A stretch of DNA of 14,392 nucleotides. It comes from Asparagopsis taxiformis (Eukaryota; Rhodophyta; Florideophyceae; Bonnemaisoniales; Bonnemaisoniaceae). Below, piece after piece: positions 1 through 8,574 of the stretch. The DNA lies in contig JALQPE010002130.1 in assembly GCA_030407315.1 (NCBI GenBank), positions 1 through 14,392 on the forward strand, in the 5' to 3' direction. Below the pieces are notes generated by a model. It searched no databases and was not told where the DNA came from. It saw only the letters and a program-made list of their open reading frames with translations. Position 1 is the first letter of the stretch. Each line of letters begins with the position of its first letter. Both the position numbers and the translations under genes were made by a program.

Positions 1-103
1 GACGCGACGTCCAGTCTCTCTAGTACGGGTCCTTAGTCGGCCCGAGATTTACTAGAACAATGAACGTCCGCGTCCAAAAAAATAATTTTTGGGATGCGGA
101 CGT

Positions 104-274
104 CCACTTTCTCTAGTACATATGGCGGAATACTAGGGCCCGACATCCACTTTCTCTAGTACATATGGCGGATACTAGGACCCGACATCCACTTTCTCTA
201 GTACGTTTGGCGGAATACTAGGACCCGACATCCACTTTCTCTAGTACATATGGCGGAATACTAGGACCCGACAT
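104..274. repeat. 43-bp tandem repeat array, four units
   Basis: Four head-to-tail units start at 104, 147, 189 and 232. The second is 42 bp because it lacks one A. Each starts CCACTTTCTCTAGTACATAT and continues with GGCGGAATACTAGG and a CCCGACAT tail. A diverged partial unit with TCTCTAGTAC lies near 14-25, and the next unit breaks off after CCAG at 275. The units contain CTAGTA and TACTAG words that are near-inverted copies of each other. No coding function is seen. It could be a minisatellite or the subterminal repeat block of a DNA transposon. Confidence 0.9.
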
Positions 275-400
275 CCAGTATCAATATATCAGCGAAAACC
301 GGGAGGGAAGAAATTACAGCGGATGGTAAATTCAGGGCCCATATCGGACCGTATTTTATTCTCTCATTTAGGAAACTGCTCGTATACAATACGTCTCTCT

Positions 401-490
401 AGAATAGGGAATACATATCTGGTCAGAATAGGAAATAAATACCCGGTTAGAATAGGAAATAAATACCCGGTTAGAATGGAATACGTATAC
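401..490. repeat. 24-bp tandem repeat, about 3.5 copies
   Basis: Units begin at 401, 425 and 449, with a partial one at 473. The 425 and 449 copies are identical: AGAATAGGAAATAAATACCC followed by GGTT. The 401 copy is diverged (TACATATCTGGTC at its end), and the 473 copy runs into a TACGTATACGTA palindromic stretch near 482-493. The array translates as repeated RIGNKYPV, but the enclosing reading frame has no other protein-like features, so I treat it as non-coding. Confidence 0.85.
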
Positions 491-493
491 GTA

Positions 494-859
494 TCCAGCA
501 ATACAAATACCTGTCAGCATATCGTCGATCACCCATCTCCCTCACTATCGCGTTCTCCCCTACCATCCGAACGCCATGCACCACCATCCGCACATACTGC
601 AAGAACCCTCACGACCTAGATTACAAAAATACGCTCCTTCCCAATACCATCCCCGCTTTCCTCGACACCACCCCAGCCCATTAAATCATCAAGACATCAA
701 ACACGAACATGGTCAGCAAATCTTACACCACTTGAAACGCACTCTCACTTCTATCGTATGCCCCAAAATTACATACCAGAAACACCTCACAGCTTCATTC
801 CCCATCTTCCTACATCCCTTCTTCACTCTCCTTCAGTCCTGCCGTTCCTGCTTCACCAC
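494..859. other. no gene seen; C/A-rich repeat margin
   Basis: This stretch is rich in CA, CC and TC runs. It has open frames on the plus strand, but they translate to His/Pro/Ser/Thr-rich sequence without domain-like composition. It looks like a diverged flank of the repeat family that becomes recognisable from about 860. I see no RNA gene or regulatory motif that I can support. Confidence 0.5.
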
Positions 860-1890
860 TCCTGCATCACATACACAAACAGAATCAACCACAACAGTCA
901 GACTCAAAAGCAACGCTTACCACGACAGATATCCTAGAAACTCCCTTACTTACCTCTCTCGAGATGACTGAATCATCCATCCTACACACAATACAAACCA
1001 TGATCCAAACCTTGCAATGAATAATCAAAGTCAGCAGTCCATATCTTCGCAAAACAAGTCTTGGTGCTCAGTAAACTTACCTTCTGTCATCAACATTCCT
1101 GCATCATCTACACAACATCGGAATCAACCACAACAGTCAGACTCAAAACCAACCTTCCATCACAGCATACTTTCAAAACTCGCACACTTACCTTCGCTCC
1201 ACACAATACACACCATGACTCAATAGGCTTCCAATGAAAAATATCGCATCAACGGAAATTCAGACTCAAAACCAACCTTCCCTCGCTGCTTACTTTCAAA
1301 ACTCGCACACTTACTTACCTGTTCCATCCTGCACACAATAAAAACCATAATCACGTAATCGTGTAGCCAAGAAAAGTAGTCAGCATTCCGCATCTTCGCA
1401 CAACCGGTCTGGGCGCCCATGTGACTTACCTTCCGTCATCACTATTCCTCCATCACCTACGCAACATCGGATTCAATCGCAACAGTCAGATTGAAAACCA
1501 ACGTTTCCCTCGCTACATACCCTGAGAACTCGCAAAATGTACCTCTCATCCATCCTACACACAATACAAACCATGATCCAAAAACCTTGCAATTAACAAT
1601 AATCATAGTCAGCAGTCCATATCTTCGCAAAGCACATCTTGGCACTCAATGAAACTTACCTTCCGTCATCAACATTCCTGCATCATCTACACAACATCGG
1701 AATCAACCACAACAGTCAGACTCAAATCAACCTTTCCTCACAGCATACTTTCAAAACTTCACGTACCTCTCTTCCATCCTCCGCTCAATACACACCATCA
1801 GTCAACAGGCTTCCCATGAAAAATATCGCATCAACGGAAATAGTCAGACTCAAAACCCACGCTTCCCTCAACGCATACCCTCGAGGGTAG
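860..1890. repeat. about 225-bp tandem repeat family with higher-order arrangement
   Basis: A unit of about 220-226 bp recurs at about 978, 1325 and 1551, each beginning near CATCCT(A/G)CACACAAT and containing TCGGAATCAACCACAACAGT or a diverged form. Short variants of about 115-127 bp, which lack the middle and carry AATATCGCATCAACGG, follow at about 1197 and about 1777. The long+short pair at 978-1260 is repeated at 1551-1841 with an offset of 573-582 bp and high identity. The copy at 1325 is more diverged, and another partial copy lies around 860-915. The family is non-coding as far as I can tell. Confidence 0.75.
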
Positions 1891-1904
1891 AGGATGGAAC
1901 GAAG

Positions 1905-1942
1905 GTACGTGCGCGAATCTTGATCAAGATTCGCGCACGTAC
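1905..1942. repeat. perfect 38-bp palindrome, no spacer
   Basis: The left arm GTACGTGCGCGAATCTTGA (1905-1923) is followed immediately by its exact reverse complement (1924-1942), with TGATCA at the centre. Symmetry stops at 1904/1943. I found no second copy of the arm in the window. It lies between the repeat family and the transposase region, so it may mark an element boundary (two abutting inverted termini) or a cruciform or protein-binding site. These roles are inference. Confidence 0.9.
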
Positions 1943-1965
1943 AAAGCAAAGTCGGTCAAAGAAGA

Positions 1966-2091
1966 TCAGTCGGTGATGAGGGCGGAGTGGAGCCTGCGGC
2001 GTCGACCGGACAGCTTTCTGCGTCCGCTTAAGTCTTGCTGTGCATACTCGAAATCATCGCCGGCAGTGAGATTGAGTATGGCCCAAGCCAT
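1966..2091 (-). CDS. possible small ORF or exon remnant, unrecognised
   Basis: An ATG at 2091 opens a 41-codon frame ending at TGA (1966-1968). The peptide begins MAWAILNLTAGDDFEY and ends in an arginine-rich tail (SGRRRRLHSA). The first half has ordinary protein-like composition, unlike the neighbouring repeats, and the frame stays open upstream to about 2226. No family is recognised. It could be the end of a degraded gene, an exon of a gene on the minus strand, or chance. Confidence 0.2.
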   Translation of the reverse strand: MAWAILNLTAGDDFEYAQQDLSGRRKLSGRRRRLHSALITD

Positions 2092-2538
2092 GGTCTCTGA
2101 TTCCCCGAACAAAGAGATCCGGATCGAGAACAACGAATATAAACATATAATCATATATATGAGAATCCATTTGCTTTCCTTACATGATCTGTGGCATATC
2201 CGCTGTAAAGCACATTCAGATTCCACGAAGTTTGGAAATAAAAAAGTTTATTATTACAAATGAATTAATTGAAAATTCATCTCCCAGGGCAGTCGTTCGT
2301 CCTTCCATGCACACGTTGCCAGCACGCAATGTGATGTAACAGTTGGAAATGATTGAACTCTCGGTTAAATTCCACCGTTGGGATGTCAGCTGGAGTGAGC
2401 ACAAAACTACTACCCAAAAACTACGAAACACGTTACATTCCAAGTCTCGAAAGCACCAAAAAATAAAATTGGTCGCATCTGGACGGCACAGTCTCCCCTG
2501 TTCAGCTCGCAATCCTCCCTTTTGCGTCAAAACTCGAC
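2092..2538. other. intergenic stretch upstream of transposase
   Basis: No convincing gene is seen. It includes an AT-rich segment (about 2130-2275) with AATATAAACATATAATC and ATATATATGAG that could contain a TATA-like element, and an AATAAA at 2237-2242 on the plus strand. The last 200 bp lead directly to the ATG of the transposase at 2539 and probably hold its promoter. No terminal inverted repeat was identified here. Confidence 0.4.
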
Positions 2539-5500
2539 ATGGAATGCAAGTATGAAGGGTGCTTCTACTACTGCGTAGATGCTTATGCGCTCGCGCTGCA
2601 TGAGCGAACGTGTCGCTACCGTTTCAACCCCTCTCCCCAACATTTCAACAACGCTCGTGTCCCTGCCGTCACCCATGAGCCTGCTCGAAACGGCGACCAT
2701 GATTCCCCGCAACCCAGCTCCCCAGACCCAGAATCTGGTCGTGCTTCCTCCAGCGACTCACCCTGTGACGCTTCACTGCACACACCTCAACCCCCTCCCG
2801 CGCAGACCTCCTCGTGCAATCCCTCGCCGCCAGTCTCACAACCCTCGAGTACAAGGCCGGCGCTGGCCGCGTGAGCGAAGTCATCACCATCCTACAAGAC
2901 CCCGCATTCTCCCTAGAAAAGTTCAACAGCGCCGTTCGCACCGTAGAAAATGTCGCCACGTTACCGCTTCCATGGTCGAACACATTTCCGCACCGAAGGT
3001 TACAAGAGCCACATCATTCCAGACAAAACTGGTAAGTACTACCGGCACAGCTGTACCTCCGCGACCCAGTCGACATGCTCCGCAGGCAGTTAGCACTGGC
3101 TAACGACCAAAATACTCTCTTCCACCCTCCCCACAGACCGCCCCAGACGGCACCGCAATATTTTCTCATCCCCTACACACAGAATTCGCGAAACGCTGCA
3201 CCAGGTTACTAGACAGCGCGTGCAGCTCTCGGAAGATCCACAGGTCGTATGGGCAGAGGAAAATGATCCCACCAGCTTCCTCCTTTGCCGGCCTCCTCCA
3301 AGTGTACTCCGACAAGAGCAGCACAAGCCTCAAGAGCTCCGCAATCGTCGCATACCCCATACACGTCACACTGCTCAACTTCTCCGCCCCCCTCCGTCGC
3401 CACTGCATCCGTACCGGCCTCACCATCGTCGGGTATCTTCCGTACATTGTTAACCTTCGTCCAACGCCTGTTCGGTGATGAAATGCCGACAACCTCTAGT
3501 TCTGCTAGTCGCGCTCGCAAAATTGATATTCTTCATAAGCACTCGAAAAAGTGTTTTTCGTCCCTATCCACCGCGTTCTCTTCCGGGTTCCCCTGCACAG
3601 ACTCCACTGCAACTGCCCGCCAATGCTTTCCCATCCTAGCCAATTATTGCTGCGACTTTCCAGAGGCCAAAGAGCTGTCATGCACTCGCAACAGCACTAC
3701 CACCACACATCCCTGCCACCGCTGCTACATCCCCGCCACTCAACTTGAATCCAGCGCGCCACACCAGCCCCGCTCCCTCGATGATACACGCTCTGCACGC
3801 CAAGAGAGCGCTCAGGAGCATACAACTGCTCCGCTCGAAGCTCTCTCCCTCCTCGAACAACACTCTGTCCTCGAATCGACCGCTCTTTTACCCACCAACA
3901 GTCCCCTAGACCCCTACAACATTTTCTCCTTCGAGCCTCTGCACAATCTCCACCTCGGCATCTCAAAGCTCATCAAACAGTGCATTGTCCACCGCCTCAG
4001 CTCCCCAGACCTCACCACCACTGCCTCCCATTCCGGGACACCTCGCACCTTCAAGAAGGTGAAAAAATCCATCCTCGCCGGCTCAAACAGCATTCTGTCC
4101 GCTATCGAACGCGACTACTACATCACCGGTCTTCATGTCGACTTCTCCAAGGGTGAGAAGGGCACCAATTTGAACGGCCTCTTCACGGAGGACGGCATAC
4201 GCGGCATGCTCGCAGCCAAAGACTATCACCATGTCGACATGGTGTTCCCTTTCATCGCAGCATTCATTGACACATGCTGTGACGAAGTAGATACAGCCCC
4301 CCTCACTTCCATCTGCACGCAATACTCTGACCTCGTCGCATGGGTCATGAAACGCGGTCGCATCAAGCACTGGACTGCCGCCGAACTAGAAAGCCTCCAG
4401 AACTCCATTTCCTATTTCAAACAATCAATGCTCTCCACCCTCGGCCCATTCCACACCACAGGTCTCAAAACTTTCAAGTTCCATCTTCTAGACCATCTTC
4501 CCGGTGACTTGCAGAGATATGGCGCCCTGGAACACATTGATGCAGGCCCCTACGAACACTCGCATCTTCTGTTCAAACAGAGTTATAGGAAAACCTCTCG
4601 AAGGCGCTCCACAGCCATGGAAGAGACTATTCGCCACATGGAATTCTCCTTGGCCACTCCAACTGGTCATACCCCATCGAACACATTGGGAAACGCACGC
4701 ATGATATCGCCCACAGACGGTGCAGTACTCGTTCGCGACGGATTCACCGTTGCACTGCACGACTTTGCCTCCCTGCTGCCCGATGCAACCCTCCTCGTTG
4801 CAGATATCGACGGACAGCCCGATCCTGCCACTCTTTTGCCGCTGCACAACTCCTCGTTCCCGTCTGGCACCATAACGCTATTCCAGCAACTCGGTGACAC
4901 AGCTGCACAAGCGTTCCTCACCCTCGCTAGACTGCGCGCCACGGCAGAAGGCCCTCCAATACATGACATGGACATTTCCGTCACCGTGGTAAAGTCCGCC
5001 TACGTCATGGGAGGGTACGTCCCAGATGCCGACGACTTTGACCCGCACAGTGGCATGCTTCGCCCCACAAACGTGTCGAGGCACAAGCAGCAGCGCGTCT
5101 TTGCAACTTCATCGTTCGGCCCCGCAAAGAGATCGCAGTACTCCTTTGTCGTCATCTCCGGAACTGCCGATGACTACAGAACCATATGGGTAGGGCGCGT
5201 CCTGGCACTGGTACGCCTGCAGTCTCCAAACCTGTTTCAACCTGTAGAACTCGCTTTCGTTCAGTATATGACCTGCTTTGCCCCAAAAACCGCTGTGGAA
5301 AAATCACTTGGGTGCATTTGTTTAAAGTGGTCCACATGGGACCCGGACAACGGATCCGTTGACAGCAATGACACTGCATCCCACAGTGCAGGTGGTCCTT
5401 GGTTTGACCTCATTCCTGCATCTACTATATCTGGCACCGTGCACATCGTACGAAGTAACTTTCAGTCAAGCCATTTACGAAACAAATGCACTGGTCGGAC

Positions 5501-5571
5501 CACCGTTTCTATCTCAACCGCTTCTACACCAACACTGATTACCATTCACAGATGATAATGAAGAAGAATAA
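2539..5571 (+). pseudogene. Plavaka-like (CACTA/CMC-type) DNA transposase, frameshifted
   Basis: The start is an ATG at 2539 encoding a C2HC zinc finger, C-x4-C-x12-H-x3-C (codons at 2545, 2560, 2599, 2611), which probably binds DNA. A Pro/Ser-rich linker follows. The body is then read in shifting frames: DLLVQSLAASLTTLEYKAG (about 2799), FRTEGYKSHIIPDKTGKYYR (2986-3045), RDPVDMLRRQLA (3060), VYSDKSS with a candidate catalytic Asp at 3311, YPIHVTLLN (about 3356), and GYLPYI (3431). From about 3450 one frame stays open to 5555. It carries ILANYCCDFPEAKEL (Asp at 3654) and a CxxC, FEPLHNLHLGISKLIK (about 3930), and HLLDHLPGDLQRYG...DAGPYEHSH (about 4500-4560). Its C-terminal part is beta-rich (WVGRVLALVRL at about 5187; FDLIPASTISGTVH at 5403). 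The order matches Plavaka-type transposases. At about 5460-5485 the frame shifts again to KQMHWSDHRFYLNRFYTN. At least six frame changes mean this copy cannot make a full protein as assembled. Which acidic residues form the DDE triad is not certain. Confidence 0.75.
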
Positions 5572-5572
5572 A
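5567..5572 (+). terminator. candidate polyadenylation signal of transposase
   Basis: AATAAA lies 12 bp after the TGA of the main open frame (5553-5555) and overlaps the probable true end of the frameshifted gene. Position and strand fit the 3' end of the plus-strand transposase. Only about 80 bp separate it from the stop codon of the convergent minus-strand gene. Confidence 0.5.
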
Positions 5573-5648
5573 TCTAAATCGCAGCACTCTATTGATAATG
5601 TACTACATGATAAACCTTCTAGTCAACGTCACATTTACTGCACTAATT

Positions 5649-7914
5649 TCAACCATCCTCCATTACGCCAAAACCGTTATCAGCAGTGGCTGCATGGCGC
5701 CGCTCCATGCCCCCATACTGTGGGGCATTGATTTCGACATTCAGGTTTGCACTCAGGTGTCCAGCATATGGGTCAACGACGAAAAGTTCTGCGCCAATTA
5801 GTCCTTGCGCAATCACACAATCCATTACAGCACCGAGGTTTGACGTAATATGCGATTGAATCCAATCCTCGGACACTAGAACAAGTGATGAGCAGCGGTT
5901 TACATCATCAACGACACCGCTTTGCCACACTTCAACAGCCTCTCTCGTCACAGTACGGCTTGCAAACACATGCCGTGACTGTGCACTAGTCCGCTGTTCG
6001 CTCTCGACAACGTCCGTTTCTTCCCTTGCTTGCGAGCCTTGGAGACAAGACATGCAGTACACCACCATACCAACTAATTGCTGAAAAGCTACCCCCACAT
6101 ATTGACTGTACCGCCTTGTAAACTCCTTCTGCCGTGCACCTCCTTTCCCCTTCGGTTCATCCAAACACTCCACAGTAGTCACTAGCCAAGCATCCAGGCG
6201 CGCCAGCGTTAGTATGCTCGTCTCTATGTCCATTACTTGTTCTGGTCGTATCGAATAACCCCTGAAGATGTCCAGCACATTCACAGCTACTCGGTTGTTA
6301 AACCATGCATCACCATTCACTTCCATTTCGAAGCTGTCAGGAACCAAGCCTTTGCTGTATCGCAGCTCTGAGAACGGTGCCGTTCGCCACCTCCCCATAT
6401 CCAAATCACCGTTACTTTCCCGTTTCAAAAGCTTCTCAGACGCTTCGCGCTTTTGATCCTCTCGCTCGTCCATCTCAGCTCGCGTCGTCAGCATCGTGCA
6501 TCTAGACATTAATTTCGTGTACCCCAGCGAACCGAACAATCTGTCCCTCGCATTACGCTTCCGTGCACTCATCACGTCGGACAGTTTCTGCGTCACCTTC
6601 ACTTTCAATTCCTTGCTCCCCGCCACAGCCTCTTGACAGCACACACGCTGCTCCTCATCGGAAAACACATCACACCACGGACTTTGACGCAGTACGTGTC
6701 GCACCAAGTCATTCAGCAGATCACTCTCGTCCCTGTACGAAGGTGTATACCACTGCAGATTCTTGATGATATAGCCCGGAGGGGTAGCAATATATCCTAC
6801 ACCGTTTTCGCTCCAAAGTGTCCCCTTCTACCGGCTCTACCTCGATGGTACGTCCAGTCCAACGTCTCTGCGTTTGTTCCGCTATAGGGTCCAGCTCCAT
6901 AGTCTCGTTCTTGCACCACTTTGTCAGGTTTTCCTCAACCGCCCTAAGAACTCCAAGGTATTTCACAGGAATGGCTTTCTGTATTTTCGACTTACCCGCC
7001 ACCGTGATCACTGATTCTACCTGTTCTCGCAATTGCAGTAAGGCTGGCATTTTCCGCCTGCAGAGTCTTCACCTTAGCCTCCAACGCAACAATCTCCGTG
7101 GTGAGCGCCTTGTTTGCTATGTCCTGGCTAAACACTTTTTTTTCCAGCTCCGCGATCTTCTTCTTCTGCGCATTGATGCGACTCGCCATTAAATCGATGG
7201 ATTCCGGCGGATGCAACCTCTCTGCCCTCACCGTCCCCCATCTCGCCACGCTATCGGGAATATGATGTCCTCCATCGGCAATAGCCTGACGTCGCGGGGG
7301 CGTTACGCGCATATTTGGCACCAATGACAGTCTGTTGTGACGAGGCCCGCACTCCGGCTGCTCTCTCCCCTCAGTACCACCTGACCGCCGATGATAGTTG
7401 GCATCCTGTGAACGTTGCTCAGAAACAACATCCCTTGCCGCTATCCTCGGGTCCCTGACTGCATTACCTGCTGGGGCTGATGTACTCGGCATAGTTGGCG
7501 CAGTGGGGGTCACAGCCTCCAGTGTCTCGGAACCCCCGGCTGGGACTCCGTCTGCAGCACCTCCGCATCTGCCAACCCGGGAGGAACTACCTTTGCCATA
7601 GCACTCTGCCGCAATTCCAACATGTTTTGAGCCACTATCATGTCATCATCATGATGTTCACTGTCCCTGCGAGCACGCTTGCCTCGGTCAAGCCCCATCT
7701 CTCTCCGCGCCGTTCCTCCTTCCTCACTTTCTCGCTGCGGATCCCCAGTTCTGCGCCGGTCCGTCTTGCGACTACCGGACCGCGGTTCAATGCTGCCGGT
7801 AGGCCCAGACCGCTTCTTCGCACGGGATTGTCGGGCACTCGATACAGCAGCTGCTGACCGGGTTTTCTGGAGGCCCGGAGGCTTTGGAGCTTTCTTCGCA
7901 ATACGCGGCGGCAT
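5649..7914 (-). pseudogene. unrecognised transposon-partner protein with coiled coil, frameshifted
   Basis: The gene reads from ATG at 7914 (MPPRIAKKAPKPPG) to TGA at 5649-5651, about 755 codons, in four successive frame segments. Segments overlap with coherent sequence: the first shift is at about 7510-7600, the second near 7020-7040, the third near 6810, after which the protein reads LWSENGVGYIATPPGYIIKN. The first 100 residues are rich in Lys/Arg/Ser, as in a nuclear or DNA-binding tail. The middle is Pro/Ala-rich. A coiled coil lies at 7180-7040 (RINAQKKKIAELEKKVFSQ and onward). The C-terminal 350 residues look globular and are not recognised (SEDWIQSHITSNLGAVMDCV near the end). It converges on the transposase with a gap of under 100 bp, so the two are probably one transposon's genes. 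By analogy with the accessory DNA-binding protein TnpA of En/Spm it could help the transposase, but that is inference. No enzyme motif is visible. Confidence 0.65.
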
Positions 7915-8163
7915 AATGAAGCTTTCCCGGAAGCGATGGAACGATTGAGTTGCACGAGATACAAAAAAGATTGCTGTATAGTGTCGGTAACCACAACGGT
8001 CTGCGATGAACGTTCAGGTCAGGTCAAGTACCGGATAATACGCCAACAGCCCAGATTGTATACGGTAGGCAGTCATCAACAGTATTTAATGAGGTACAAT
8101 TACAGCTGTAGAGCTAGGCCGCGAGCACCCCTATGTCCGGAAGACGTCCTGATTTGAATTAAA
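7915..8163. other. promoter side of the minus-strand partner gene
   Basis: This 249-bp stretch lies directly upstream of the ATG at 7914. It holds no convincing gene. A TATTTAAT word near 8084-8091 could serve as a weak TATA-like element, but its orientation and use are unknown. The right end of the putative two-gene transposon should lie here or a little further right, yet I did not find an inverted copy of any left-flank sequence. Confidence 0.35.
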
Positions 8164-8247
8164 ATTTGGGCTATTCTCAAAAACATGCACATGTGAACAT
8201 GTTTTTGAGATGGGGGTGTGCCGTACGGCACTTTCGACCGCCCAAAT
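8164..8247. repeat. 84-bp nested inverted-repeat block
   Basis: Outer arms are ATTTGGGC (8164-8171) and GCCCAAAT (8240-8247). Inside is a perfect 13-bp stem, TCTCAAAAACATG (8175-8187) with its complement at 8198-8210, separated by a 10-nt loop, and a separate 14-bp palindrome GTGCCGTACGGCAC (8218-8231). The layered symmetry resembles a tiny MITE-like element, a subterminal transposon structure or a strongly structured RNA. It sits between the 5' end of the coiled-coil gene and the 3' end of the methyltransferase-SET gene. Confidence 0.7.
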
Positions 8248-8537
8248 CGATGTTTTTTGCAATATTTTTTTCTGCCCTGAATTGTAGAATTTCTGGGCCG
8301 GACAGCAATGCAACTGAGCTGGACATCCACCGGGCGTCCATTTCAACTTGGTCGTGTATTTTGCATCTGCACGCATAACAGCATCCAAGCAGTCAGGTTC
8401 ACTGCTCGGACGAAGTGCATCCTAGAGTGTGAACGATTGGTTTTTGACAGGCGAGTACTGCTCAATAGGTTTCACCCTGGACTAATGGTGGCTGGACATG
8501 CTGCATTATATGATATACTTCAACTCTGGAACGTAGC
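8248..8537. other. intergenic stretch, no gene seen
   Basis: No coding region is supported. A plus-strand frame from ATG 8308 is open for 122 codons but runs into the methyltransferase-SET gene on the other strand and shows no family features. A short inverted repeat TGGAC...GTCCA occurs near 8321-8341. Confidence 0.4.
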
Positions 8538-8543
8538 TTTATT
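8538..8543 (-). terminator. polyadenylation signal of methyltransferase-SET gene
   Basis: On the minus strand AATAAA (reading 8543 to 8538) lies 32 bp beyond the TAG stop at 8575-8577. Canonical sequence and correct distance support the gene's 3' end here. Confidence 0.6.
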
Positions 8544-8574
8544 TGTAGTCGAAATGAAAACATCTTTCGTGACC

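Noticed and set aside
323..971. Two plus-strand open frames in the left repeats
   Set aside because: They are low-complexity translations of tandem repeat and CA-rich DNA, with RIGNKYPV simply repeating the 24-bp unit.
1905..1942. CRISPR-like or rho-independent terminator reading of the palindrome
   Set aside because: There is a single copy with no spacers and no T-run, and the window is eukaryotic.
3032..3136. Possible intron in the transposase (GTAAGT donor, CCCCACAG acceptor)
   Set aside because: Splicing it out would remove the conserved RDPVDMLRRQLA block and still leave the downstream exon in the wrong frame.
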